Source of the DNA: Devosia sp. LC5
Lineage (GTDB): Bacteria > Pseudomonadota > Alphaproteobacteria > Rhizobiales > Devosiaceae
Direction of reading: 5' to 3'
NCBI RefSeq assembly: GCF_000735585.1
Contig: NZ_JNNO01000013.1
Span: 22,397 to 86,396, forward strand
DNA length: 64,000 nucleotides
Shown here piece after piece: positions 26,112 to 34,370 of the stretch. Position numbers and translations under genes: made by a program. The notes beneath the pieces were generated by a model. It did not search any database. It saw nothing but the letters and a program-made list of their open reading frames with translations, and was not told where the DNA came from. Numbering within the stretch: the first letter of the stretch is position 1; every line of letters starts with the position of its first letter.

Positions 26112-27608
26112 ATGACCGAGCAAGTCGATGTCTTTGTGATTGGCGGAGGCATTAATGGGGCCAGCGTCGCCCGCGATGCGGTGGGGCGCGGCTATTCGGT
26201 AATGCTGGCCGAGATGCATGATCTGGCATCGGGCACCTCATCGGCGGCGACCAAGCTCGTGCATGGCGGGCTGCGCTATCTCGAGCATTATGAATTCCGG
26301 CTGGTGCATGAAGCCCTGGCGGAGCGCGAAGTGCTGTGGGCCAATGCGCCCCATATCATCAAGCCGCTGCGGTTCGTGCTGCCGCACCACAAGGGGCTGC
26401 GGCCGGCAATGGTGCTGCGGGCGGGGCTGGCCATGTATGATTATATGGGCGGCCGCCGGCTATTGCCGCCGACCAAGACGCTGGACCTGACGCGGAACGA
26501 GGTGGGCAAGCCGCTGAAACCCGGCTACCGGCTGGGGTTTGAATATTCCGATTGCTGGGTGGACGATGCGCGCTTTGTGGTGCTGAACGCGCGCGATGCG
26601 GCGGATCGGGGCGCTATTGTGCAGGTGCGGACCAAGGTGACGAGTGCGCGGCGGGATGCCGGCGGCTGGACCGTGGAACTGGATGGCGAAGGCGGGCGGC
26701 AGAGTGTACGGGCCAAGCTGGTTGTGAATGCGGCGGGGCCGTGGGTGGACAGTGTCATCAACGGCACGATGGGCAAGAACGGTGCGCATAATGTGCGGCT
26801 GGTCAAGGGCAGCCATATCGTGGTGAACAAGCTCTATGACCATGACCGTTGCTATATTTTTCAGAATGCGGACGGGCGGATCATTTTCGCCATTCCCTAT
26901 GAAGGCGATTTCACGCTGATCGGCACGACCGACGAGGACTATTCCGGCGACCCCAAGGATGTGGCGATTTCGGACCGGGAGACGGATTATCTCTGCGCGG
27001 CGGCGAGCGAATATTTCGCCAAGCCGGTGACACGGGGCGATATCGTCTGGACCTATTCGGGGGTGCGGCCGCTGTTCGATGATGGGGCGAGCGCGGCGCA
27101 GGAAGCGACGCGGGATTATGTGCTCAAGGTCGATGGCGACGCCCAGAGCGGGGCGGCAATCAATGTGTTTGGCGGCAAGCTGACCACCTCGCGGCGGTTG
27201 GCCGAGTCGGTGCTGGACAAGATCGAGGGCGTGCTGGGCAAGAAGGGGCCGGCCTGGACCAAGGTGAGCAAGCTGCCGGGCGGAGACTTCGAGCCGCTGT
27301 CGTTCGAGGCCGAAGTGCGGCGGCTGCACAAGGATTATGCCGGCATGCCCGATGGGCTGGTGCGGCGGCTGATGCGGCTTTATGGCACCAAGGCGCGGGT
27401 GATCTTGGGCGATGCCAGCGATGTCGGCGGGCTGGGGCGGCATTTCGGGGCGGATTTGTATCAGGCCGAGGTGGATTATCTGATGGCGCACGAATGGGCG
27501 CGGGTGGGGCAGGACGTGCTGTGGCGGCGGACCAAGCTGGGGCTGCGGGTGAGTGCGGATGAGGCGGTGGAGCTGGATGGGTATATGGCGGGGCGCGTGA
27601 GCCACTGA
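26112..27608 (+). CDS. glpD: Glycerol-3-phosphate dehydrogenase (FAD, quinone-linked)
   Basis: The 498-residue flavoprotein has the dinucleotide motif VFVIGGGINGASVARDAVGR near the N-terminus, the LVHGGLRYLEHYEFRLV segment diagnostic for GlpD, and VVNAAGPWVD. The C-terminal DAO domain ends near residue 480. It oxidises sn-glycerol-3-phosphate to dihydroxyacetone phosphate at the membrane and reduces quinone. The ATG at 26112 follows AAAGAGGCTGAAG. glpK follows after 172 bases that hold a palindromic repeat, so the pair probably makes one glycerol-use operon. Confidence 0.95.
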   Translation: MTEQVDVFVIGGGINGASVARDAVGRGYSVMLAEMHDLASGTSSAATKLVHGGLRYLEHYEFRLVHEALAEREVLWANAPHIIKPLRFVLPHHKGLRPAMVLRAGLAMYDYMGGRRLLPPTKTLDLTRNEVGKPLKPGYRLGFEYSDCWVDDARFVVLNARDAADRGAIVQVRTKVTSARRDAGGWTVELDGEGGRQSVRAKLVVNAAGPWVDSVINGTMGKNGAHNVRLVKGSHIVVNKLYDHDRCYIFQNADGRIIFAIPYEGDFTLIGTTDEDYSGDPKDVAISDRETDYLCAAASEYFAKPVTRGDIVWTYSGVRPLFDDGASAAQEATRDYVLKVDGDAQSGAAINVFGGKLTTSRRLAESVLDKIEGVLGKKGPAWTKVSKLPGGDFEPLSFEAEVRRLHKDYAGMPDGLVRRLMRLYGTKARVILGDASDVGGLGRHFGADLYQAEVDYLMAHEWARVGQDVLWRRTKLGLRVSADEAVELDGYMAGRVSH

Positions 27609-27643
27609 CATTGAGGCTGGATCGAGGCTTGATACCTCGCAAT

Positions 27644-27731
27644 CGTCATCACCCGGCTGTCCGGGTGATCCATACGATGCGATCACGATTGCTGAAGCAT
27701 GGATTGCCCGGACAAGCCAGGCAATGACGGC
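27644..27731. repeat. Palindromic repeat between glpD and glpK
   Basis: Two hairpins, CACCCGGCTGTCCGGGTGAT and GGATTGCCCGGACAAGCCAG, lie inside CGTCAT...ATGACGG ends that are themselves inverted. A second copy of the whole element is at 40774-40859. Confidence 0.85.
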
Positions 27732-27780
27732 GGGTGAGAGCTAGGAGGGGAACCACAGAGTTCCTGCGGAGGAGACTTTA

Positions 27781-29268
27781 ATGAGCGGATATATTCTGGC
27801 GATTGATCAGGGGACGACGTCGAGCCGGGCGATCGTGTTTGGCGCGGACCGCCGGATTGCCGGGTCGGGGCAGAAGGAATTTACCCAGATTTTTCCGCGC
27901 GACGGCTGGGTGGAGCATGACCCCGAGGAAATCTGGGAGAGTGTGGTCTGGGCGGTCCAGGAGGCGCTGAAGGCGGCCGGGATCGGCGCGAAGGATGTAG
28001 CGGCAATCGGCATTACCAACCAGCGCGAGACGACGCTGATCTGGGACCGGCAGACGGGCAAGCCCATTCACAATGCCATTGTGTGGCAGGACCGGCGGAC
28101 GGCGGCGTTTTGCGCCAAGCTCAAGGCGGCGGGCCATGAAAAGGCGATCACCAAAAAGACCGGGCTGCTGCTCGACCCCTATTTTGCCGGCACGAAAGTG
28201 CGCTGGCTGCTGGACAATGTGAAGGGCGCCCGCAAGCGCGCGGAAAAGGGCGAACTGGCGTTCGGCACGGTGGATAGCTTCCTGATCTGGCGGCTGACGG
28301 GCGGCAAGCGGCATGTGACCGACGCGACCAATGCGGGGCGCACGCTGCTGTTCGATATTGGCAAGAACCGTTGGGACAAGGGGCTGCTGGAACTGTTCGA
28401 GGTGCCGGCGGCGCTGTTGCCGGAGGTGGAAGATTGCGCGGCCGATTTCGGGGTGACCGAGCCGGAATTGTTTGGCGCGGCGATCCCCATTCTGGGGGTG
28501 GCGGGCGACCAGCATGCGGCGACGATCGGGCAGGCTTGCTTTGAGCCGGGCATGCTTAAATCGACCTATGGCACGGGGTGTTTTGCGCTGCTCAATACCG
28601 GCAAGGACATGGTGGCGAGCAAGAACAGGCTGCTCACGACCATCGCCTATCGGCTGGATGGCCAGACCACCTATGCGCTGGAAGGCTCGATCTTCATCGC
28701 CGGGGCGGCAGTGCAGTGGATTCGCGATGGGCTGAAGCTGGTCAAACATGCCAGCGAGACCGGACCGCTGGCGCAAAGCGCCGATCCCAGCCAGCATGTC
28801 TATATGGTGCCCGCCTTTGTGGGGCTGGGGGCGCCCTGGTGGGATGCCGAGGCGCGCGGGGCGATTTATGGACTGACGCGCAATTCGGGGCCGGCGGAAA
28901 TTGCCCGGGCGGCACTGGAGGCGGTTTGCTACCAGACGCTGGACCTGCTGGCAGCGATGCGCAAGGACTGGAAGGGCGGACAGGACACGGTGTTGCGGGT
29001 GGATGGCGGCATGGTGGCATCGGACTGGACCATGCAGTTCCTGGCCGATGTGCTGGACGCACCGGTGGACCGGCCGGTGATTCTGGAAACCACGGCGCTG
29101 GGCGCGGCGTGGCTGGCCGGATCGCGGGCCGGAGTATGGCCGGGCATGGCCGAGTTTGCGGCGAGCTGGGCCCGGGATCGCCGGTTTGAGCCCAAAATGG
29201 CGGCGGCCGAGCGCAAGGGCAAGATCAAGGGCTGGGACATGGCGGTGCGGCGGACGCTGAGTTCGTAG
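27781..29268 (+). CDS. glpK: Glycerol kinase
   Basis: The 495-residue FGGY-family kinase starts [20 protein letters not shown], with the first phosphate-binding motif at residues 8-16. Further marks are [42 protein letters not shown] and [19 protein letters not shown]. It phosphorylates glycerol with ATP to make the GlpD substrate. The length matches the family (about 495-500). AGGAGA lies before the start. Confidence 0.96.
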   Translation: MSGYILAIDQGTTSSRAIVFGADRRIAGSGQKEFTQIFPRDGWVEHDPEEIWESVVWAVQEALKAAGIGAKDVAAIGITNQRETTLIWDRQTGKPIHNAIVWQDRRTAAFCAKLKAAGHEKAITKKTGLLLDPYFAGTKVRWLLDNVKGARKRAEKGELAFGTVDSFLIWRLTGGKRHVTDATNAGRTLLFDIGKNRWDKGLLELFEVPAALLPEVEDCAADFGVTEPELFGAAIPILGVAGDQHAATIGQACFEPGMLKSTYGTGCFALLNTGKDMVASKNRLLTTIAYRLDGQTTYALEGSIFIAGAAVQWIRDGLKLVKHASETGPLAQSADPSQHVYMVPAFVGLGAPWWDAEARGAIYGLTRNSGPAEIARAALEAVCYQTLDLLAAMRKDWKGGQDTVLRVDGGMVASDWTMQFLADVLDAPVDRPVILETTALGAAWLAGSRAGVWPGMAEFAASWARDRRFEPKMAAAERKGKIKGWDMAVRRTLSS

Positions 29269-29282
29269 CGGGAGATCGCCCT

Positions 29283-29626
29283 TTTCCCCTTGAGGGAGAA
29301 GATGCCCGAAGGGCGGATGAGGGGTCTCTTTCTGCGTTTCTGGCATGGGAGAGCGCAGAACCCCTCACCCTGTAATTTCTTCTGGACGAAGAAATTACTG
29401 TCCTAGCCATTCGAGCATAGCTCTCATGGCCTTCTCCCCTCAAATCGCTCCACTGGAGCGATTTGCCCTGCGGGACGGCTCGAAGTCCCTCAAGGGGCGA
29501 GGGGGGCCGGTGGGTGCTGGAGATGGTGCCACGACCTCGTGGTTCGACGGGCTCACCATGAGGTCTACTTAGACCGCCGCTATAGCAGTAGACCTCATCC
29601 TGAGCTTGTCGAAGGACGAGGTCGTG
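29283..29626. repeat. Composite of dispersed repeats after glpK
   Basis: The gap 29269-29631 has no gene. Positions 29283-29405 match 36855-36978: GAGGAGAAG-like start, CCCGAAGGGCGGATGAGGGG, then TTCTGGCATGGGA and CCCCTCACCCTGT. Positions 29445-29464 carry the ATCGCTCCACTGGAGCGATT hairpin also seen at 22799. Positions 29528-29626 hold both arms of the CCACGACCTCGTGGTTCG / CCTGAGCTTGTCGAAGG element. The stretch separates convergent genes. Confidence 0.8.
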
Positions 29627-29631
29627 CCCCG

Positions 29632-30159
29632 CTATTGATATACCCGCCAGGCGTCGAAGCTGCCGCCGGCGATCAGGGCCCAGTAGAGGCGGCCGGCTTG
29701 GGTGCGGGTGACGGCGAGGCCGAATTCGGTGAATTTGGGGCTGAGCAGGGTGCCGCGATGGCCGGCGGAATTCATCCAGCCCTGCAGGGCCGCTTCGAGC
29801 GAGATGTGGCCACGGGCCAGGTTCTCCCCGACTGCGCCGATATAGCCGGCCTCGGTGACGCGTTCGCGCAGGGTGACGCCCAGATCGTGGCTGAGCGTGT
29901 CGCGCTGGGCCATGAGGCGAGCCTGGGAGCGGGCGGCGTCTTCGAGGCGCTGGCTATAGCTCCAGGGCGGGGCGCCATTGGCCCGGCGCACGGCATTGAC
30001 CGCCGCCATGATCTGATCGCCGGTGAGGGTTTCGGGCGTGGGGGTTGCCACAGCCGGTGCCAAAGCCGGCATGGTGGAGGCGCAGGCCGAAAGCGTCAGG
30101 GCCGCGCCCAACATGAGCAGGCCGCGGCGCGAAGTAGTCAGCATCGTGGATGATTCCAT
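29632..30159 (-). CDS. CAP-domain (SCP/PR1-like) lipoprotein
   Basis: The 175-residue protein has a lipoprotein signal peptide with lipobox LSAC (Cys near residue 26), a short Pro/Thr linker, and a CAP domain from about residue 45. CAP motifs visible are the His in LSHDLGVTLRERV, GAVGENLARG, and the second site GWMNSAGHRGTLLSPKFTEFG. Bacterial CAP proteins are extracytoplasmic; their activity is mostly unknown. The ATG follows directly on the stop of the upstream APH-like gene (TAAATG), so the two form an operon. An alternative start is the Met at residue 6. Confidence 0.85.
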   Translation of the reverse strand: MESSTMLTTSRRGLLMLGAALTLSACASTMPALAPAVATPTPETLTGDQIMAAVNAVRRANGAPPWSYSQRLEDAARSQARLMAQRDTLSHDLGVTLRERVTEAGYIGAVGENLARGHISLEAALQGWMNSAGHRGTLLSPKFTEFGLAVTRTQAGRLYWALIAGGSFDAWRVYQ

Positions 30160-31020
30160 TTAGACGGCCTGGTCGTAGGCGCTGAGCAGATTGGGCAGGA
30201 CGGCGAGTTGATGGGTGATGGAGCGTCCTTCGGCAAGCTCCCAGCAGGCCGAGAGCGCCGCATGGGCGGCGGCCCAGCCCAGGATGCGCTTGCGCGGATA
30301 GGCCAGGCGCTCGGAGAGGATATCAGCGCGGGCGGCGATGCGGCGGGGGTCGGCGGCGATGTGGCCGGCACCCTTGGGGTTGATGAACACATTGGCCACA
30401 TCATAGGCCGGATCGCCGAGCAGGCCCTTGGGATCGATAGCCAGCCAGCCGCGATCCGAACTCAGCACATTATCGTGGTGCATATCGCCATGCAGCGGAA
30501 TCTGGGCGCTGGGCCGGTCGAACAAGCGGAGCGCGATGCCGCTGGCGCGGGCATAGAGATCGCGCGCCGTATGCGGCCAACTCCGCACATCAGTGTCGAA
30601 CAGAGTCTGGAAACGGTCGCGCAGCGGCTCGAGGCCCTCAGGAGCGCCCTCGCGGGGGCGATGCAGACTGGCAATGACCGTAGCGATAGCGATGGTGCCC
30701 TCATCATCATGGCCGGCGCGGACGGCGTCGCCCAGCGTCTTGCCCTCGAGCCATTCCATGAAAATGGTATTGCCGTGAATGTCGAAGACCGTGGCGGCCC
30801 CCTCCCCGCCATACCAGTTCAGCAACTGGGCGCCGCGGCTTTCCTCTTCCAAAGCCAGGGGCTTGAGGATTTTGAGGGCGGCGAAGTTGCGGCCATTCTG
30901 CTCGACGCGGAAGACCCAACTGGTGGCGGTTTCCGCCACGGGCATCGACTTGGTCAGGGACCAGCGGATCATGGCGCGGCTCAGCGCGGTTTCGGCGGGA
31001 GACTGATTCATGTCAGCCAT
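30160..31020 (-). CDS. APH(6)/hydroxyurea-type aminoglycoside phosphotransferase family kinase
   Basis: The 286-residue protein (from the Met at 31020) fits the streptomycin 6-phosphotransferase-like family. It has an N-terminal kinase lobe with the lysine in FAALKILKP, the catalytic loop IPLHGDMHHDNVL and the metal-binding Asp in LAIDPKGLLGDPAYDVANVF. Chromosomal members phosphorylate small molecules that are rarely known; resistance to streptomycin should not be assumed. Other in-frame starts are at 31050 and 31011. It is the first gene of a two-gene unit with the CAP lipoprotein. Confidence 0.82.
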   Translation of the reverse strand: MADMNQSPAETALSRAMIRWSLTKSMPVAETATSWVFRVEQNGRNFAALKILKPLALEEESRGAQLLNWYGGEGAATVFDIHGNTIFMEWLEGKTLGDAVRAGHDDEGTIAIATVIASLHRPREGAPEGLEPLRDRFQTLFDTDVRSWPHTARDLYARASGIALRLFDRPSAQIPLHGDMHHDNVLSSDRGWLAIDPKGLLGDPAYDVANVFINPKGAGHIAADPRRIAARADILSERLAYPRKRILGWAAAHAALSACWELAEGRSITHQLAVLPNLLSAYDQAV

Positions 31021-31233
31021 TAGATCAGAAGGCGGGCTTGCTTTCGACATTAACTGCGCTTGGCAAAAGAACTTGATCGAAATGCGGCGCGGTAGCTTTT
31101 TGGTAAGCAAGACGCTTTGCACGATGGCAACCTTAACGCCAGCAAACCGGGCCACGGCAAGTTTTGATAAAGTTGGCCGGAGTTAGACTGATCGCGACGC
31201 AGAAGACAGCGCCCAATGCAGGGGAACTGGACC

Positions 31234-31407
31234 ATGACGTATCGAGGCATGAACGGGGACGACCCCCACAAACTCTCCGACATCATTGCGGCCGACGAGG
31301 CGACGCCCAGCCTGGGGCGGCAGGTGTTCAACGGGGTGACCGGGACACTGGTGCTGCTGGTGACGGGGATTTTGGTATTGCTGGTGGTGTTGTGGAAGTC
31401 GCCGTGA
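31234..31407 (+). CDS. Small single-span membrane protein, unknown
   Basis: The 57-residue product has an acidic N-terminal half (MTYRGMNGDDPHKLSDIIAA) and one C-terminal membrane helix (TLVLLVTGILVLLVVLW). GGGGAACTGG lies ahead of the ATG at 31234; an upstream in-frame ATG at 31216 has no such site. No family is recognised. The 36-bp inverted repeat after it probably ends its transcript. Confidence 0.6.
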   Translation: MTYRGMNGDDPHKLSDIIAADEATPSLGRQVFNGVTGTLVLLVTGILVLLVVLWKSP

Positions 31408-31443
31408 GGGACGACGGGCTTCTGGCAGACAGCATTTCTTCGT

Positions 31444-31556
31444 CCCACCCACCGCTCTCCCTCGGGCTTGACCCGAGGGTCGCTGGGGCCAAGCACCGTA
31501 TTTGGTGCGGCGGAGAATGGCCCTCGGGTCAAGCCCGAGGGAGAGCGGTGGGTGGG
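31444..31556. repeat. Perfect 36-bp inverted repeat with 41-base spacer
   Basis: Arms 31444-31479 and 31521-31556 are exact inverted copies. Each contains CTCGGGCTTGACCCGAG, itself a hairpin. Single arms of the same family occur at 14425-14459 and 20119-20155. The element lies between convergent genes and could terminate both. Confidence 0.9.
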
Positions 31557-31569
31557 GATGGATTGAGGC

Positions 31570-32985
31570 CTAGCTGATCTTGTAGGCGTCTTTCGCGGCT
31601 TGATAGCTCAAATGCTTGGCCAGCTCTTCGGCGGTGCGCTTGCTGAGGCGGTTTTCGGCGACCCAGGTGGCGAGGAACCCGCAGACTTCGCGGCGCCAGA
31701 CGTCGTGGCGGGCGGGGATGGAGAGCAGGGCGCGGGTGTCGTCGTTGAAACCGGCGAGATTGTAGAAGCCGGCGGTTTCAACGACCTGGTCGAGATAGCG
31801 GCGGATGCCTTGCGGGCTATCGTGGAACCACCAGGGCGGACCGATCATCAGGCTCGGCCAATAGCCGGCCATGGGGCCCAGCTCGCGGGCATAGGTGGTT
31901 TCGTCCAACACGAACATGATCAGCCGCAGGTTTGGCTCATTGCCGCAGCGGGCGAGCAAAGCGCGCAGGCCGTTGACATAGTCGGTGGTGCCGGGGATGT
32001 CGGCGCCCAGATCCGGGCCGCGCTCGGCAAAGAGCAAGGGATCGGTATTGCGGCGCGAACCGGCATGGAGCTGCATGACCATGCCGTCTTCGACGGACAG
32101 CAGGGCCATTTCGGTCATCATCTGGGCGCGGAACAGCTCGGCATCGGCGGCGTCGTGCTTGCCGGCGAGAATCTTGTCGAGCAGAGCCTGCTTTTCGATC
32201 AGCGGCAGATCAGCCGTGTTGGCCGAGGGCACACCATGGTCGGTGGCGACGGCGCCGTAGCGGCGGAAATATTCGCGGCGAGCCCGGTGGGCGTTGATCA
32301 GCCCACCCCAATTGGTGACGTCCTCGCCGGTCAGTTCGGCGAATTTCCTGAGATTGTCGACAATGGCGGGGCGGCTCGGATCGGTCACGTCATCGGGGCG
32401 GTAGGTGGTGCGGACGCGACCCAGAATACCGGTTTCGGCCATTTTCTGGTGATGGACCAGGGGATCGAGGGCGAATTCGGTGGTGGCGATGACTTCGACC
32501 CTGGCGCGGTCGAGCAAAGCCAGCGGCAGCAGGTCGGGCGTGGCGAGGGCGGCGTCGATCGTGTCGTAGATGGCGTCGGCCGTGGCGGGGGACAGCTCAT
32601 CGGTGATGCCGAAGGCCCAGTGCAGGGAATGGTCGATCCAGGTCTTGGATGGGGTGCCAGCAAAGAGGTGATAATTGGCGGCAAAGAGACGCCAGGCGGT
32701 GCGCCCATCGGCAACGGGCTTGCCATCCTTACGGGGGACGCCCAGCGCATCGTAATCGAGCCCGCGGCTGCGCAGCATGCGCAGGACATAGTGGTCGGGC
32801 GTGAGGAAGAGCGCAGCCGGATCGGAGAAGCGCCCATTGTTGGCGAACCAGGACGGATCGGTATGACCATGCGGGCAAATCAGCGGCAGGCCGGCTACGG
32901 CGGGATAAAGCTCGCGGGCAATCGACTGGGCCGGTTGGGAGGCAGGGAACAAACGATCGGGGTGGAGATGGGCTGAATGGGTCAT
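31570..32985 (-). CDS. uxaC: Glucuronate (uronate) isomerase
   Basis: The 471-residue protein starts MTHSAHLHPDRLFPASQPAQ and has the family's N-terminal metal-binding-like LICPHGHTDPSWF, then WIDHSLHWAFGI, VIATTEFALDPLVHHQ, MQLHAGSRRNTDP and a C-terminal VWRREVCGFLATWVAENRLS. UxaC converts glucuronate to fructuronate and galacturonate to tagaturonate. No other hexuronate genes are adjacent. A palindromic operator lies 39-54 bases upstream and is shared with the AEC transporter promoter. The upstream frame extension is not coding. Confidence 0.94.
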   Translation of the reverse strand: MTHSAHLHPDRLFPASQPAQSIARELYPAVAGLPLICPHGHTDPSWFANNGRFSDPAALFLTPDHYVLRMLRSRGLDYDALGVPRKDGKPVADGRTAWRLFAANYHLFAGTPSKTWIDHSLHWAFGITDELSPATADAIYDTIDAALATPDLLPLALLDRARVEVIATTEFALDPLVHHQKMAETGILGRVRTTYRPDDVTDPSRPAIVDNLRKFAELTGEDVTNWGGLINAHRARREYFRRYGAVATDHGVPSANTADLPLIEKQALLDKILAGKHDAADAELFRAQMMTEMALLSVEDGMVMQLHAGSRRNTDPLLFAERGPDLGADIPGTTDYVNGLRALLARCGNEPNLRLIMFVLDETTYARELGPMAGYWPSLMIGPPWWFHDSPQGIRRYLDQVVETAGFYNLAGFNDDTRALLSIPARHDVWRREVCGFLATWVAENRLSKRTAEELAKHLSYQAAKDAYKIS

Positions 32986-33023
32986 GGGCAATGTTCTGCC
33001 ACGACGCGCGGGCGGGATCAAGC

Positions 33024-33039
33024 ATCTACCATACAAGAT
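33024..33039 (-). promoter_or_regulatory. Putative GntR-type operator, copy 2, upstream of uxaC
   Basis: ATCTACCATACAAGAT on the plus strand reads ATCTTGTATGGTAGAT on the gene strand, one base different from the site at 25896-25911. Its position close to the uxaC start suits a repressor that responds to hexuronates or their products. Confidence 0.55.
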
Positions 33040-33199
33040 CAGGATAGATCGGATTTTATGTAAATTAACCGCTTTGGCAGGGAGGCTTTCGCGCAATGGG
33101 CGCGGCGAGGTTAGCTTTTCCGCGTGGGTGAGAAGAGCCTAATGGCGGCAAACTCCGACAAATCGCTGGCGCAGTGGCCGGCACTATAAGGGGCGGCAT

Positions 33200-33352
33200 A
33201 TGACACATCTGGATACATCGGACATCAAGGCGACACGGCTTGCGGCGCATCGCTCGGCGCAGATGCAGCGCATGCAGGCCATGTTGATGGCGGCAGGGCT
33301 GGCGGCGCTGGGTATCGTGGCGGTGGCGGCTTCGATGATGGCGGTGTTTTAG
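33200..33352 (+). CDS. Small single-span membrane protein, unknown
   Basis: A 50-residue frame starts at an ATG preceded by AAGGGGCGGCAT. The protein begins MTHLDTSDIKATRLAAHRSA, continues with several Met-Gln pairs and ends in a hydrophobic helix of about 20 residues (MAAGLAALGIVAVAASMMAV). Base use fits the neighbouring host genes. No family is recognised. It is divergent from uxaC. Confidence 0.5.
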   Translation: MTHLDTSDIKATRLAAHRSAQMQRMQAMLMAAGLAALGIVAVAASMMAVF

Positions 33353-33363
33353 GAGCATCCTTC

Positions 33364-33456
33364 AGTAGACCTCATCCTGAGCTTGTCGAAGGAGGAGGTC
33401 GCGACTGAATAGTGCCACGACCTCGTGGTTCGACAGGCTCACCATGCGGTCTACTG
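33364..33456. repeat. CCTGAGCTTGTCGAAGG / CCACGACCTCGTGG repeat pair
   Basis: Both inverted arms are present, flanked by AGTAGACCTCAT and ATGCGGTCTACT. They lie between the small membrane protein and the response regulator genes. The 90 bases after it, up to 33545, hold the regulator's leader. Confidence 0.8.
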
Positions 33457-33545
33457 GGGCGAGGGATGATGGGGGCTTCCCAGCGCTGGTGCTGACACGC
33501 AAGGCGAAACTCCATACTGTGCCGGCAGGGAGACCATCGGCGCTG

Positions 33546-34217
33546 ATGCGAATATTGCTTGTCGAAGATAATGAAGACCTGGGCGAGGCCATCGAGAAGC
33601 GGCTGCGTACGGCGGGGCATTCGGTGGAATGGGTGCGGGACGGCAATGACGTGGTGCCGGCCGCCGAGGGTGATGTTTTCGATGCGGTGGCGCTCGATCT
33701 GATGCTGCCCAATCGCGACGGGATCGGGCTGATCGCCGAATTGCGCAAGCGCAAGTTCAATGCGCCGATCCTGGTGATTACGGCGCGCTCGGAAATCGAC
33801 GACAAGGTGAGCCTGCTCGATCTGGGGGCCGATGATTATCTGGTGAAACCCTTCGATCTGCGCGAGCTGGAAGCGCGGCTGCGGGCGCTGATGCGGCGGA
33901 CCGGCGGGCAGACCACCAGCACGCTGGGCGTGGGCAATCTGGCGCTGGACATGGCGGGGCTCAATGCCTCGATCGGCGGCAAATCGCTGGAGCTGGGGCG
34001 GCGCGAATTCCGGCTGCTGGAAATTCTGGTGACCAATGCGGGCAAGGTGGTACCCAAGGAGCGGCTGATGAACCAGCTGTTCAATTTCGACGAGGCGGTG
34101 TCGGTCAATGCGCTGGAGCTGCATATCTCGCGGCTGCGCAAGAAGCTGGAAGCGGCGAGCATTGAGATCGGCACGGTGCGTGGCGTGGGCTATGTGTTGC
34201 GGGCGCCGCATGGGTAG
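33546..34217 (+). CDS. OmpR-family response regulator, TctD-like
   Basis: The 223-residue protein has a receiver domain with the acidic pair in LLVEDNEDLG, the phosphorylation Asp in ALDLMLPNRDG and the conserved Lys in YLVKPFD. The C-terminal winged-helix DNA-binding domain runs from about residue 125, with RREFRLLEILVTNAGKVVPKE and HISRLRKKLEAA. It should be phosphorylated by the fused kinase encoded next and bind promoters such as that of the convergent tctCBA operon. The start at 33546 is fixed by the receiver N-terminus MRILLVEDNE. Confidence 0.93.
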   Translation: MRILLVEDNEDLGEAIEKRLRTAGHSVEWVRDGNDVVPAAEGDVFDAVALDLMLPNRDGIGLIAELRKRKFNAPILVITARSEIDDKVSLLDLGADDYLVKPFDLRELEARLRALMRRTGGQTTSTLGVGNLALDMAGLNASIGGKSLELGRREFRLLEILVTNAGKVVPKERLMNQLFNFDEAVSVNALELHISRLRKKLEAASIEIGTVRGVGYVLRAPHG

Positions 34218-34224
34218 GGCTTTT

Positions 34225-34365
34225 TCTTCGTCACCTCTCCCTTGGGGGGAGAGGTCGGCTCGCCCTCGCGAGACGGGTGAGGGGGCCTTTCTCCACCACC
34301 CCGCCAGGAAAAGGCCCCCTCACCCGCCCCTTCGGGTCGACCTCTCCCCCAAAGGGAGAGGTGTG
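34225..34365. repeat. Large inverted repeat between response regulator and kinase genes
   Basis: Left arm CCTCTCCCTTGGGGGGAGAG...CGGGTGAGGGGGCC (34233-34293) pairs with right arm GGCCCCCTCACCCG...CCTCTCCCCCAAAGGGAGAGG (34312-34362). The GGGAGAGG at the end of the right arm is the best ribosome site for the kinase GTG start at 34371, so the repeat may control its translation. Confidence 0.8.
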
Positions 34366-34370
34366 GTGCC

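Noticed and set aside
30160..31020. Calling the APH-like kinase a streptomycin resistance gene
   Set aside because: Only the family fold and kinase motifs are visible. Chromosomal members often act on other molecules, and there is no mobile context here.
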